From positions 5,034-69,033 of the forward strand of contig CBETVX010000009.1 in NCBI GenBank assembly GCA_965539935.1: 64,000 nucleotides of DNA. Reading direction: 5' to 3'. The position numbers and the translations under genes are program-made. Shown in pieces: positions 42,821 to 52,124 of the stretch. The notes below the pieces were generated by a model. It saw only the letters and a list, made by a program, of their open reading frames with translations, was not told where the DNA came from and searched no databases. Source of the DNA: CBETVX01 sp965539935. Its GTDB lineage: Bacteria; Bacillota; Clostridia; Peptostreptococcales; Caminicellaceae. The first letter of the stretch is position 1; the number at the start of each line of letters is the position of its first letter.

Positions 42821-43801
42821 TTATTTTTTTCTATATTTATTAGCTTTTTCGTGATCATCATAGGCCTTAATTATTTTCTGAACTAAACTATGTCTTACAA
42901 CATCTCTATTAGTTAAATTAACTATTTTTATCCCCTCAATATTTTTTAAAATGTTAGTGGCATGTATCAGACCAGATTGCTTACCCTTAGGTAGATCTAT
43001 TTGTGTTTGATCGCCGTTTATAACAGCCTTAGAACCAAATCCAATTCTAGTTAAGAACATTTTCATCTGAGCTTTAGTAGTATTTTGAGCTTCATCTAAT
43101 ATAATAAAGGAATCATCTAGAGTTCTTCCCCTCATATATGCTAATGGTGCCACCTCAATCATTCCTCGTTCTTTGTACTTCAAATAGGTTTCCGCCCCTA
43201 ATATATCATATAGGGCATCATAAAGTGGTCTTAAATAAGGATCAATCTTCATTTGTAAGTCCCCAGGTAAAAAACCTAAGCTTTCGCCAGCTTCTACTGC
43301 CGGTCTAGTTAAGATTATTCTATTAACTTCTTTATTTTTAAATGCTCTTACAGCCATGGCAACAGCTAAATAACTTTTACCAGTCCCAGCTGGCCCTATA
43401 CCAAAAACTAAGTCATTTTTCTTAATAGCCTCAATATACTTTTGTTGCCCTAATGTTTTAGGTTTTACAAACTTTCCTCTTGCTGTAACACAAACAATAT
43501 CATCTAACATGTCAGTTAATTTATCTTCTTCGCCTTCCCTAAAAAGTGTCATAGTATACTCTATTTTTTGCTTATCTAATTTTTCTCCAGAGTTTATAAT
43601 ATTAATTAAAGATTCTAATACCCTAGAAACTTCTTCAGTCTTTTTTTCATCTCCCATTATTATCAAATCTCCATCCCTTGACACTACATGTACTCCATAT
43701 TTATCCTCTATTAGCTTTATATTTTGATCTAAATTACCAAATAGTTCATGTAATACATCAATATTTCCTACTTCTAATCTTTTTTCATAATTTTGTTCCA
43801 A
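42821..43801 (-). CDS. phoH: PhoH-family ATPase
   Basis: A 326-residue PhoH-like P-loop protein: Walker A GPAGTGKSYLA (about residue 136), Walker B DSFIILDEAQN, and the NGDQTQIDLP motif, with a KH-like N-terminal segment. It is proposed to act in RNA metabolism with the neighbouring YbeY; direct phosphate regulation is not indicated here. It lies 3 bases before the yqfD stop region in the same operon. Confidence 0.95.
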   Translation of the reverse strand: MEQNYEKRLEVGNIDVLHELFGNLDQNIKLIEDKYGVHVVSRDGDLIIMGDEKKTEEVSRVLESLINIINSGEKLDKQKIEYTMTLFREGEEDKLTDMLDDIVCVTARGKFVKPKTLGQQKYIEAIKKNDLVFGIGPAGTGKSYLAVAMAVRAFKNKEVNRIILTRPAVEAGESLGFLPGDLQMKIDPYLRPLYDALYDILGAETYLKYKERGMIEVAPLAYMRGRTLDDSFIILDEAQNTTKAQMKMFLTRIGFGSKAVINGDQTQIDLPKGKQSGLIHATNILKNIEGIKIVNLTNRDVVRHSLVQKIIKAYDDHEKANKYRKK

Positions 43802-43803
43802 AC

Positions 43804-45027
43804 TTACTCCTCCTTATTTTTTTCATCATCTTGTATTTCAGGTTTAATATCAATAATATTTTTAGTTCCAATTTGCTCTATAGTTTCTATTATTAATTCT
43901 CCCACAACAAAATTATCGTTAATAGAAAAACTTATTTCTTTATTTATTATTTCCACATCTTCAGGAATCTGATTTACTAATTCTATAAGGAGTTTTTCTT
44001 TTAAAGATTCTTTTAATATGCTAATTGGTATTTTTTTCTTATCTTCAGTTACCTCATAATAGTCTTCTATAAGAATTTCTACAGGAATTTTTATATTCCT
44101 CCATATAGTGAGCTTTTTATTTTTTTTCTCAACAATATAGTTATCAAATGGAATACTGTCATTTGATAATGTTAAAGAATAATCCCCTATCATTATTGTT
44201 TTTTTTGAATATTTATTTCCTGTCTTTGTCTTGATTATTTTATGAATTGGAACTTTTTCAACCTTTTCATAATATGTTTTAGCGTATACTTCTCCTTCAG
44301 AATGTACATATCTAATTGTATTATAATCCCTTATTATTGTACCACTAATTAAAACTTGATTTTTTTTAACAATATCACCTTTTTTTACTGCCTCGTCCCC
44401 TTTTCTTGCTATAACTTTTTCTATTATCCCATTTTTCTTAGCAACAATGTCACAGGGTACATCATCATGTATTTTCTCTGGTACTTCCTTTTTTTCAACT
44501 ATATTTATATTAACTACTGTTCCTTTTAATTGTAGTCCTACCCATACTATTTCATCATGTTCAATTATTATATTGTCTTTTATTTCGTTTAAATTTAATT
44601 TATATTTAAAGGAGCCTATATATAATCCATTTTTCTTTAGGGTTTCAATGATTTCATTGTCTGCTACTTCATTATTCCCATAAATATTTATAGACCATAT
44701 AAATGATGAAAACATAATAACTATAAATATAGATAAAAATAATCCTACTAATAATATTTTTTTTCTCCTTAATCTATAAATAAAAAAAGGATATCCTACC
44801 TTCATAGTTATTTTTGACCTGCATCCAGTTTTCTTTATTATTTTTTTTAATTTTTTATATTCTCTTGCCCTTATCTTTCCTTCTATTGTAGTATAATCTT
44901 TTCTAACAATATCCCAGAATACTATTCCATTATCAGCTGCTAAATTTATAACTCTTTCAAGATTTAATCCCTCGAGTTTAAATGTCACGTAACCACTGAA
45001 ATAATTGCTCAACTTATTTATTGACAA
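43804..45027 (-). CDS. yqfD: Sporulation protein YqfD
   Basis: A 407-residue sporulation protein with one membrane helix at about residues 85-110 and a large extracytoplasmic part. In B. subtilis it is a sigma-E gene; SpoIVFA-like/POTRA-type elements are recognised around 110-230. The TTG at 45027 is chosen because AGGAGTGG lies just upstream and it begins one base after the yqfC stop; an upstream in-frame TTG overlaps yqfC by 20 bases. C-terminal residues are charged. Confidence 0.93.
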   Translation of the reverse strand: MSINKLSNYFSGYVTFKLEGLNLERVINLAADNGIVFWDIVRKDYTTIEGKIRAREYKKLKKIIKKTGCRSKITMKVGYPFFIYRLRRKKILLVGLFLSIFIVIMFSSFIWSINIYGNNEVADNEIIETLKKNGLYIGSFKYKLNLNEIKDNIIIEHDEIVWVGLQLKGTVVNINIVEKKEVPEKIHDDVPCDIVAKKNGIIEKVIARKGDEAVKKGDIVKKNQVLISGTIIRDYNTIRYVHSEGEVYAKTYYEKVEKVPIHKIIKTKTGNKYSKKTIMIGDYSLTLSNDSIPFDNYIVEKKNKKLTIWRNIKIPVEILIEDYYEVTEDKKKIPISILKESLKEKLLIELVNQIPEDVEIINKEISFSINDNFVVGELIIETIEQIGTKNIIDIKPEIQDDEKNKEE

Positions 45028-45028
45028 G

Positions 45029-45316
45029 TTAACCACTCCTACTGTCAAATTCTATAGAATCTATCTTACCTTTTATTTTTATTTCTTCATCAAGTATAGT
45101 TTTTATGCTTAATTCCTGACCTAATATTATTAAAATCCCATCCTTTATACTGATCCGTATTTTTTCATCTGTATATTCAATTATCCCTTTATGATTTTCC
45201 ACTGACATTTCTAAATTTCCAATTAAAGTTATTTTAGGCAAATCTAGTACAATATCTTTAGGTAATTCTAATATTTCGGAAGTATTTCTTTTAAGTTTAT
45301 TGATATTATCTTTCAT
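45029..45316 (-). CDS. yqfC: Sporulation protein YqfC
   Basis: A 95-residue YabP/YqfC-family protein (LELPKDIVLDLPKITLIGN). Family members are made in the mother cell under sigma-E and are needed for normal spore formation through an unclear mechanism. It is first in the yqfC-yqfD-phoH-HD-ybeY run and has a sigma-E-like promoter upstream. Confidence 0.93.
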   Translation of the reverse strand: MKDNINKLKRNTSEILELPKDIVLDLPKITLIGNLEMSVENHKGIIEYTDEKIRISIKDGILIILGQELSIKTILDEEIKIKGKIDSIEFDSRSG

Positions 45317-45337
45317 TATGTACCCTCCCTTCTACTA

Positions 45338-45366
45338 TTTTTATGCCTAAATTTTACTCTCTATTA
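45338..45366 (-). promoter_or_regulatory. yqfC: Possible sigma-E promoter of yqfC
   Basis: On the minus strand TAATAGA (45360-45366), 14 bases and CATAAAAA (45338-45345). This matches the sigma-E consensus KMATATT-N14/15-CATACANT at 5 of 7 and 6-7 of 8 positions, with correct spacing, 22 bases from the ATG. Confidence 0.45.
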
Positions 45367-45383
45367 CTAGGGAAAAATAAAAT

Positions 45384-45403
45384 AAAACCTCCTAGGAGGT
45401 TTT
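45384..45403 (-). terminator. Terminator of the amidase-domain gene
   Basis: A 20-base near-perfect palindrome (AAAACCTCC TA GGAGGTTTT). On the minus strand ATTTTATTTTT follows. It starts at the stop codon of the amidase-domain gene. Confidence 0.7.
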
Positions 45404-46527
45404 TAAAAGTGTACTCTAATAAGCCAAAATTTTATTCCTTTGTCACTCCATCCCAAATCCCAGGGGACTCTATATCTATCTGTGTTATGACTATGGACAT
45501 ATGCATACCCTCTAGAATCAGAACCTGTTACTACTGAAATATGTGTTACTTTTCCATTTTTTTCATAGGCTACAAAGTCTCCTGGCAAAAGTTTGTATGA
45601 ATGTTTATAAACTTGCTGATAAGAACCATATGCTATTTTTGAAGCTCTTCCACTGTATAACCAGTACTGTTTAAAAGCATTTGCATTTACCCAGGCTTTA
45701 CTTCCTCCCCCATCATATTTCCATGTATAAGTTTGTCTAAAGTTACCACCTTCATGTAGTACCTGAGAAGCAAAATTAGCACAGTCCCCTCCCAGTGGAT
45801 TATAATTTCGATATTTTTTATTATATGATAACCCATATTCTTCATCTGCTGCTGCTCCACAATATCTATCTGCATATTCTACTGCTTTATTTCTTCTTTC
45901 ATTATTTGAAAAATCTCTTTTTGTTTTACTTAATATGTAATTTGTTACTTCTTCACTTTTTATGCTATCAATATGTAAGGAATCTGCAAAGGGATCTGTA
46001 TACCACTCCCTTGTTATTATATAACCCTCTTCTCTTTTTTCCACGTCTATAGAATGATAAGTTCCTATTCTAAACATATTTTTCTTTTTTGGTTCATTTT
46101 TATAATAATAAGTATACTCGGTAGATGCTATGAGGTTAATTCGATAACCATTTCCTCTTTCTTTTACGTATCTAATCCTAGTAATAGTAGCGATATCATC
46201 AAAAGTAACTCCTTGTTTTTCAGACCATGCATGTAAATATTTCATTTTTTTTAGTTCATGTTCATAGGCCCAAACTCCATATTTAATTGTCCTATCATAC
46301 AAACTTCCTAATGATGTTTTATCTTTTTTTAAAATAGCTTTATTTCTTCTATCATACATCTCCTGAATAACAATTGACATTTCATCCTTATTAAAAACAC
46401 TAGTGACTATTGGGGAAATATTTATCATGAAAAATTTAATGAGCAGCACTATAAAAATAATTATTATTAGGATAAATATAATTTTCTTTCTATTAAGTAC
46501 AATAATCAATAATATCCCCCCAATCAC
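45403..46527 (-). CDS. Membrane-anchored amidase-domain protein (Amidase_6/NlpC-P60-like)
   Basis: A 374-residue protein with an N-terminal membrane helix (about 10-35), a middle domain rich in basic and aromatic residues (about 40-210) and a C-terminal Amidase_6 domain. The domain has the Cys motif GGDCANFASQ (about residue 245), VTHISVV with the probable catalytic His, and a final HSHNTD. It faces outward and is expected to act on cell-wall peptide bonds; the exact bond is unknown. In Clostridia such proteins often appear in sporulating species. It follows yqeY, but with its own upstream spacer and terminator. Confidence 0.88.
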   Translation of the reverse strand: MIGGILLIIVLNRKKIIFILIIIIFIVLLIKFFMINISPIVTSVFNKDEMSIVIQEMYDRRNKAILKKDKTSLGSLYDRTIKYGVWAYEHELKKMKYLHAWSEKQGVTFDDIATITRIRYVKERGNGYRINLIASTEYTYYYKNEPKKKNMFRIGTYHSIDVEKREEGYIITREWYTDPFADSLHIDSIKSEEVTNYILSKTKRDFSNNERRNKAVEYADRYCGAAADEEYGLSYNKKYRNYNPLGGDCANFASQVLHEGGNFRQTYTWKYDGGGSKAWVNANAFKQYWLYSGRASKIAYGSYQQVYKHSYKLLPGDFVAYEKNGKVTHISVVTGSDSRGYAYVHSHNTDRYRVPWDLGWSDKGIKFWLIRVHF

Positions 46528-46613
46528 TATTCATAAAATTATATGTATTTTATATAAGAAATAGAATTAAATCATAATTAATTTTATGTTTATAAATTAT
46601 TGCAAAAAATAAA

Positions 46614-46642
46614 ACTGTCTATAATCATAAATTATAGACAGT
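46614..46642 (-). terminator. Terminator of yqeY
   Basis: ACTGTCTATAAT (46614-46625) and its perfect complement (46631-46642) form a 12-bp stem with a 5-base loop; on the minus strand TTTATTTTTTG follows. Ends the long heat-shock/ribosome operon. Confidence 0.85.
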
Positions 46643-46648
46643 AATTGA

Positions 46649-47092
46649 TTATGAAAGTTTTTCTTTTACAATCTTAGATACTAGCTTTCCATCGGCTTTC
46701 CCTTTAACCTTTGGCATTAAAGCAGACATTACTTTTCCCATTTCCTTAGGAGACTGAGCTCCTACTTCAGATATAGTCTCGGTGACTATATGTTCAATTT
46801 CTTCCTCAGTTAGCTGCTTTGGTAAATATTCTAATAGAATATTTATTTCATCTTCAGTTTCCTTTATTAAATCTTCACGATGCCCTTTTTTGAATTCTTC
46901 AATGGCATCCTTTTTTTGTTTAAGTTGTTTTGCAATTATATCTATGATACCTTGGTCATCAATTTCTTCTCTTTTATCTACTTCATATTGTTTAATTGAT
47001 GATCTAATCATAGTAATAACATTTTTTCTTGTTTTGTCTTTTTCCTTCATGGCAGTTTTAAAATCTGCCATTAATTTATCTTTGAGGGACAT
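46649..47092 (-). CDS. yqeY: GatB/YqeY domain protein
   Basis: A 147-residue YqeY protein of the GatB/Yqey family: a helical bundle related to the tail of GatB, thought to bind tRNA or act in amidotransferase-like functions; the exact role is open. Its fingerprint is KEMGKVMSALMPKVKGKADGKLVS. ATG at 47092 with AGGTGAG upstream; an in-frame GTG three codons earlier lies in that RBS. It follows rpsU, the usual order. Confidence 0.95.
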   Translation of the reverse strand: MSLKDKLMADFKTAMKEKDKTRKNVITMIRSSIKQYEVDKREEIDDQGIIDIIAKQLKQKKDAIEEFKKGHREDLIKETEDEINILLEYLPKQLTEEEIEHIVTETISEVGAQSPKEMGKVMSALMPKVKGKADGKLVSKIVKEKLS

Positions 47093-47110
47093 TAAACTCA
47101 CCTCTTTTTA

Positions 47111-47290
47111 TTAATATCTGTTTTTCTTTCTCTTAGCAGCTTCTGCCTTCTTTTTACGTCTTACGCTAGGTTTTTCATAATGTCTTCTTTTTTTAACCTC
47201 AGACATAACACCAGCTTTGGAACACTCTCTTTTAAACCTTCTTAGTGCATGTTCTAATGATTCATTATCTTTAACTTTAACACTTGACAT
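47111..47290 (-). CDS. rpsU: 30S ribosomal protein S21
   Basis: A 59-residue highly basic protein: MSSVKVKDNESLEHALRRF, then KRECSKAGVMSEVKKRRHYEKPS and a Lys/Arg-rich tail. This is S21, which binds the 16S 3' end near the anti-Shine-Dalgarno. Too short for common ORF cut-offs. It has an unusually G-rich RBS (GGAGGGGGGGAAGG) and a leader that can sequester it. It lies between hinT and yqeY in the dnaK operon continuation. Confidence 0.97.
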   Translation of the reverse strand: MSSVKVKDNESLEHALRRFKRECSKAGVMSEVKKRRHYEKPSVRRKKKAEAAKRKKNRY

Positions 47291-47304
47291 TCGACCTTCC
47301 CCCC

Positions 47305-47370
47305 CTCCTCTGTTTTATAGTGCATTGATGCTGTGTCTATAGCTTATTATTGCTATAAATCACAGAGGAG
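47305..47370 (-). promoter_or_regulatory. rpsU: rpsU leader with alternative hairpins over the RBS
   Basis: On the minus-strand RNA, CTCCTCTG (47370-47363) can pair with CAGAGGAG (47312-47305), hiding the RBS. Alternatively CTGTG (47365-47361) pairs with CACAG (47335-47331), extending an inner stem TATAGC/GCTATA (47357-47352, 47343-47338) and leaving the RBS free. The two foldings share CTG and exclude each other. Autoregulation by S21 is an inference. Confidence 0.55.
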
Positions 47371-47420
47371 TATCTATACCATGCTATTATACATTAAACT
47401 TGGAAATAATTCAATATATT

Positions 47421-47765
47421 TTAGCCTGGTGGCCATTGCAATTGTCTACCAGCAATTAAATGAAAATGCATATGATGAACAGTTTGTCCCCCAAGCTCAC
47501 CACAATTATTTACTATTCTATAGCCTTCATCTGCAATTCCAAGTTCTTTAGCTACCTCTTTAATAGTAAAAAGCATATCTCCAATAAATTCTTTATCAGC
47601 CTCGTCTATTTCATTTAAAGATTCAATATGTTCTTTAGGTATAAATAAAATATGGATAGGAGCAACTGGGCTAATATCTTCAAAGGCAATTATTTTATCG
47701 TCCTCATATACAATTTTAGAAGGTATCTCTTTATTAGCTATTTTGCAAAATATACACTCTTTCAT
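47421..47765 (-). CDS. HIT-family nucleotide hydrolase (HinT type)
   Basis: A 114-residue histidine-triad protein: CIFCKIANKEIPSKIVYEDD at the N-terminus and the triad motif HHMHFHL near the end (GGQTVHHMHFHLIAGRQLQWPPG read at about 92-114). HinT enzymes hydrolyse aminoacyl- and other AMP-linked phosphoramidates. The zinc-type Cys pair CIFC is retained. It is in the mtaB-hinT-rpsU-yqeY run. Confidence 0.95.
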   Translation of the reverse strand: MKECIFCKIANKEIPSKIVYEDDKIIAFEDISPVAPIHILFIPKEHIESLNEIDEADKEFIGDMLFTIKEVAKELGIADEGYRIVNNCGELGGQTVHHMHFHLIAGRQLQWPPG

Positions 47766-47834
47766 ACTATCAACCGCACCTCCTTTAATATGAATTTACT
47801 ATATATTTCTACAAAACTTATAATTTCCCTTCAA

Positions 47835-49139
47835 CTATTTTTTTATTACTTCACCTAAAAGGTAATCTTCTTTTATGCTATTTACTTTAACTGTCATTAT
47901 TTTTCCTTTTATTTGTTCATGTCCTTTAGCTACAACTTTAATATAATTTTCCGTAAGTCCAGAATAAAGGTTTTGACTTTTATCAAAGTCATCTTCAAAT
48001 AAAACTGATACCTTTGAGTTAATATATTTATTTCTATATTTATTCATTAATTCATTCCCTAGTTCAATCATCTTTTCGCTTCTTTGATTTTTAATATTGG
48101 AAGATATCTGGTCATTAAATTGGGCTGCAGGTGTTCCCTTTCTTGGAGAAAACTTGAATACATGTATTCCACTGAAACCTATTTCTTTAACAAAATCATA
48201 TGTTTTTTTAAATTCTTCTTCTGTTTCTCCAGGAAAACCAACTATAATATCCGTTGTAATTGCAACATCTGGTATATATTTTCTTAAATTTTTGACAATT
48301 TCTCTGTATTCTTTAGTAGTATATTTTCTGTTCATTCTTTTCAAAGTCTCATCACATCCACTTTGAAGGGATATATGTAGATGAGAACAAAATTTAGGTA
48401 AATCTTTAATACGAAGAATAAATTCTTCTGTTAATAAAGTTGGTTCAACTGAACTAAGTCTTATTCTCTCTATTCCTTCAATTTCATGTACCTTTTCTAT
48501 GATATCTATAAGACTAATATTTTCTAAATCTTTACCATAGGATGCAATATGGATACCTGTAAGTACAATTTCTTTAAAACCATTTTTTGAAAGTCTCTTA
48601 ACTTCAGAAATGATATTGTCGGGTTTTCTGCTTCTTATTGGTCCCCTCGCATATGGAATTATACAATAGGCACAATACCTATTACAACCTTCCTGAATCT
48701 TCAAAAAGGCTCTAGTTTTTCCCTTTATTTTATCAATAGAAAGTTCTTCGAATTCATTAACTTCCATTATGTCATTTACATAATTTATTTTATTATCATT
48801 TCCAATATCCTCTACCAAATCGACTATTCTATTTCTTTCGTCAGTTCCAATTACAATATTAACTCCTTCAATATTAAGTACCTCTTCAGGTGCTGTTTGA
48901 GCATAACATCCAACTACCACAATAACTGCATCTGGATTTTTTCTTTTTGATCTTCTAATAAACTGTCTAGATTTTCTGTCGCCAAGATTTGTAACTGTAC
49001 ATGTATTTATTACATATACATCGGCTATTTCTTCTGAATCCACTATTTTATATCCTCTATCTTCAAATAGTTCAATCATAGCCTCTGTATCATATTGATT
49101 TACTTTACATCCTAAAGTATAAAATGCAACCTTTCTCAC
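47835..49139 (-). CDS. mtaB: tRNA (t6A37) methylthiotransferase MtaB
   Basis: A 434-residue methylthiotransferase converting t6A37 to ms2t6A37 in ANN-decoding tRNAs. It has an N-terminal MTTase domain with three cluster Cys (FYTLGCKVNQYD, INTCTVTN, VVGCYAQ), a radical SAM motif CNRYCAYC (about residue 150) and a C-terminal TRAM domain (about 370-434). It follows rsmE with no gap, as in other Firmicutes. Confidence 0.96.
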   Translation of the reverse strand: MRKVAFYTLGCKVNQYDTEAMIELFEDRGYKIVDSEEIADVYVINTCTVTNLGDRKSRQFIRRSKRKNPDAVIVVVGCYAQTAPEEVLNIEGVNIVIGTDERNRIVDLVEDIGNDNKINYVNDIMEVNEFEELSIDKIKGKTRAFLKIQEGCNRYCAYCIIPYARGPIRSRKPDNIISEVKRLSKNGFKEIVLTGIHIASYGKDLENISLIDIIEKVHEIEGIERIRLSSVEPTLLTEEFILRIKDLPKFCSHLHISLQSGCDETLKRMNRKYTTKEYREIVKNLRKYIPDVAITTDIIVGFPGETEEEFKKTYDFVKEIGFSGIHVFKFSPRKGTPAAQFNDQISSNIKNQRSEKMIELGNELMNKYRNKYINSKVSVLFEDDFDKSQNLYSGLTENYIKVVAKGHEQIKGKIMTVKVNSIKEDYLLGEVIKK

Positions 49140-49898
49140 TTATTTACCTCCTAAGTCTCCCAATTGATACATAATAATAGTAGATGCAGCTAACCCTGCT
49201 GTCTCGGTTCGTAGAATACGTGGACCTAAACTGACAGATATAGCTCCCCACTCCATAGCCTTAAGAACTTCTTTTTCTGTAAATCCTCCTTCAGGACCAA
49301 TTATTATACCAATTTTTTTTATATTTGACTTACCTTTTAAAGCTCTTCTTATTCCTACAGAATCTTCTAATTCGTAGGGAATAAGAAGAAGGTCAAAATT
49401 TCGTGATATTTCCTTTAATTCTTCGAAGTTTATTACTTTATCGATTTTAGGTAGTACTCCTCTTTTACATTGTTTAGCTGCTTCATTGGCTATTTTTTGC
49501 CATCTATTAATTTTCTTATTCTCGGCTTTAACGTCTTTTATCTTAGTAACACATCTAGAAGTTACAATGGGTACTATTTCTTTTACACCGATTTCTACAT
49601 TTTTTTGCACTATCAAATCCATTTTATTAGATTTAGGTAGTGCTTGGAATAATGTTATATCAATAAAGGCTTCCCTTAAAGAGATGTTCTTACTATTTAC
49701 TTTACATTCAATTTTATCTTTTCCAATATTAATTATTTCTACAATATACTCTTTATTTTGCCCATCACAGATTTCTAATTCTTCACCTATGGATAATCTA
49801 AGAACTTTTGTTATATGTTTAATATCTTCACTATCATTTATCACAATGTTTCTTTCATCAAAGGATACATTATTCCTATCTACAAAAAATCTATTCAT
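49140..49898 (-). CDS. rsmE: 16S rRNA (uracil(1498)-N3)-methyltransferase
   Basis: A 252-residue SPOUT methyltransferase. The N-terminal PUA-like domain is followed by the knotted SAM-binding fold with IGIIIGPEGGFTEKEV and SLGPRILRTETAGLAA, both diagnostic of RsmE. Methylates U1498 of 16S rRNA. Its start overlaps the prmA stop by 8 bases. Confidence 0.96.
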   Translation of the reverse strand: MNRFFVDRNNVSFDERNIVINDSEDIKHITKVLRLSIGEELEICDGQNKEYIVEIINIGKDKIECKVNSKNISLREAFIDITLFQALPKSNKMDLIVQKNVEIGVKEIVPIVTSRCVTKIKDVKAENKKINRWQKIANEAAKQCKRGVLPKIDKVINFEELKEISRNFDLLLIPYELEDSVGIRRALKGKSNIKKIGIIIGPEGGFTEKEVLKAMEWGAISVSLGPRILRTETAGLAASTIIMYQLGDLGGK

Positions 49899-50844
49899 TA
49901 TTATCCCTACTTCTAACTTTAGATATTATAGCCGCCCATTCTCCATCTTTTTGAATATCTATTACTTCAAGTCCATTATCTTCAAGTTCATCTACAACTT
50001 CATCTATTTTTTCAAGAATTATGCCAGAAGAAATGAATACGGAATTTTCTTTCATGAATATACTTATATCTTTTGATAAGATTTTTATTATATCTGCAAT
50101 AATATTTGCTACAATAATATCAGCCTTGCCTGATACTACTTCCATCAAATTTCCTCTTTTTATTTCAACTATGTTTTCAACTTTATTTTCTTTAACATTA
50201 TCCCTAGATACTTTAACTGCAACTTCGTCTAAATCCACCCCAAGTACTTTTTTTGCTCCTAATTTAGCAGCCGCTATAGATAGTATTCCACTTCCACATC
50301 CAATGTCGTAAACTATACTATGGCAATTAACATATTTTTCAAGCAAATTAACACACATTTTTGTAGTCTCGTGGGTTCCTGTCCCAAAGGCCATGCCTGG
50401 GTCGAGTTCTATTATTTTTTCATTTTTATTTGCACTATATTCTTCCCACGTAGGCTTTACTACTATGTTTTTACTTATCCTAGTTGGCTTATAATATTTC
50501 TTCCATTCATTAGCCCAATCTTCTTCAAATACTTCTGAGGTTTCTATTTCATGATTTTTCACATTATTATTACTTGATATGTTTTTAATTTCTTCTTTAA
50601 TAAAATTTATCTTGTCCGGGAGACTTTCTCCATCTGGAAGATAACCTTTTACTATAGCACCCTCATGTTCATAGTTTAATACATTTTTATCAAAATAATC
50701 CCACTCTCGTTCATCTTTATTAAGCATATTTAAGTCATTTGGATCTTCTATTACTACTCCACCAACTCCTGCATCATAAAGAACATTTGTTATTAAATCC
50801 ACTAACTCAGTTGTGGTTTTAATTTTGATTTCATACCATTTCAT
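49891..50844 (-). CDS. prmA: Ribosomal protein L11 methyltransferase
   Basis: A 317-residue SAM-dependent methyltransferase that trimethylates L11. N-terminal L11-binding domain (KWYEIKIKTTTELVDLI), catalytic motif LDPGMAFGTGTHETTKMCV, and SAM loop VYDIGCGSGILSIAAAKLGA. The ATG at 50844 is supported by GGAGGAAAGACA; the in-frame ATG 17 codons upstream overlaps the terminator after dnaJ. Fits the dnaJ-prmA-rsmE order. Confidence 0.96.
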   Translation of the reverse strand: MKWYEIKIKTTTELVDLITNVLYDAGVGGVVIEDPNDLNMLNKDEREWDYFDKNVLNYEHEGAIVKGYLPDGESLPDKINFIKEEIKNISSNNNVKNHEIETSEVFEEDWANEWKKYYKPTRISKNIVVKPTWEEYSANKNEKIIELDPGMAFGTGTHETTKMCVNLLEKYVNCHSIVYDIGCGSGILSIAAAKLGAKKVLGVDLDEVAVKVSRDNVKENKVENIVEIKRGNLMEVVSGKADIIVANIIADIIKILSKDISIFMKENSVFISSGIILEKIDEVVDELEDNGLEVIDIQKDGEWAAIISKVRSRDNNE

Positions 50845-50914
50845 TGTCTTTCCTCCATAGGCATATTTTAATATATATTTTACCTCAAATTTCAAATTAT
50901 GATATCTATTTTAA

Positions 50915-50939
50915 AATCACCTAGTAAAACTAGGTGATT
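50915..50939 (-). terminator. dnaJ: Hairpin at the end of dnaJ
   Basis: AATCACCTAG (50915-50924) and CTAGGTGATT (50930-50939) form a perfect 10-bp stem that includes the dnaJ stop codon; on the minus strand TTTTAAAATAG follows. It probably reduces, but need not block, transcription into prmA. Confidence 0.65.
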
Positions 50940-52074
50940 AAATACCAAAAACATCCTTCACTTTGTCAAAAAAGGATTTTCTTTGCTCATGGACATCTTC
51001 ATTCATAAGATCAGCAAATTTTTTCAATGCTTCTTTTTGCTCTTGATTTAATTTTTTAGGTATTTCTACAATAACCTTTACATATTGGTCTCCTCTACCG
51101 TTTCCATTTAAGATTTTTGTACCTTTACCTTTTAATCTAAATACAGTTCCACTTTGAGTACCCTCGGATATCTTATATTTTACTTTACCATCAAGGGTAG
51201 GAACAATTATTTCATCACCTAATGTTGCTTGGACAAATGTTATAGGAACTTCGCAAATAACATCAAATCCATCCCTTGTGAAAATTTGATGGGGTTTTAT
51301 TTCAACCACCACATAAAGATCTCCAGATGGACCGCCCTTTAAACCTGGTTCACCTTCACCCCTTAAGGTAATTACATTACCATTTTCTACTCCGCCAGGT
51401 ATTTTAACATTAATTTTTCTTCTTTTTCTTACTTTACCTTTTCCATTACAAGTATCACATGGTTTATCTATTATTTTTCCTTCACCATGGCACATGTCAC
51501 AAGTTCTTACATTTACAAACTGACCTAGTGGAGTTCTTTGAGCGTATCTTACTTCTCCACTACCTTTACACTGTGGACATGTTTTGGCTTCGCTTCCAGG
51601 CTTTGCTCCACTACCATTACAAGTTTTACATTCTTCATATCTTGTTACCTCAATATCCTTTGATGCGCCAAATGCCGCTTCTTCAAAGGTAAGAATAACT
51701 TTTGATTTTATATCTTGACCTTTTTGAGGTCTATTCCTTCTATTTGAAGAAAAACCTCCTCCAAACATATCAAATATATCACTAAAGATATCCTCAAATC
51801 CCCCAAAACCTGAAAAGTCTCCTCCTCCAAAGCCACCTGCTCCATTACCATTTACTCCAGCATGGCCAAACTTATCATACATAGATCTTTTTTCACTATC
51901 TCCGAGGACTTCATAGGCTTCATTTATTTCTTTAAATTTCTGTTCTGCTTCTTTATCATCAGGGTTTCTGTCTGGATGATATTTCATAGCTAGTTTTCTA
52001 TAGGCCTTTTTTATAGTTTGAGCATCTGCTCCTCTATCTACTCCTAAAACTTCATAATAATCTCTTTTACTCAC
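50938..52074 (-). CDS. dnaJ: Chaperone DnaJ
   Basis: A 378-residue type I J-protein: J domain with HPD (KYHPDRNP, about residue 33), a Gly/Phe-rich linker (about 75-110), four CxxCxGxG zinc repeats (CKTCNGSG, CPQCKGSG, CDMCHGEG, CDTCNGKG, about 148-215), and the C-terminal client-binding domains. It stimulates DnaK ATPase and delivers substrates. It lies directly after dnaK, separated by a hairpin. Confidence 0.98.
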   Translation of the reverse strand: MSKRDYYEVLGVDRGADAQTIKKAYRKLAMKYHPDRNPDDKEAEQKFKEINEAYEVLGDSEKRSMYDKFGHAGVNGNGAGGFGGGDFSGFGGFEDIFSDIFDMFGGGFSSNRRNRPQKGQDIKSKVILTFEEAAFGASKDIEVTRYEECKTCNGSGAKPGSEAKTCPQCKGSGEVRYAQRTPLGQFVNVRTCDMCHGEGKIIDKPCDTCNGKGKVRKRRKINVKIPGGVENGNVITLRGEGEPGLKGGPSGDLYVVVEIKPHQIFTRDGFDVICEVPITFVQATLGDEIIVPTLDGKVKYKISEGTQSGTVFRLKGKGTKILNGNGRGDQYVKVIVEIPKKLNQEQKEALKKFADLMNEDVHEQRKSFFDKVKDVFGI

Positions 52075-52124
52075 AGCTTTACCGCCTTTCTTTTTAGGTT
52101 TGTGAGTAGTTAATCAACAACCAT

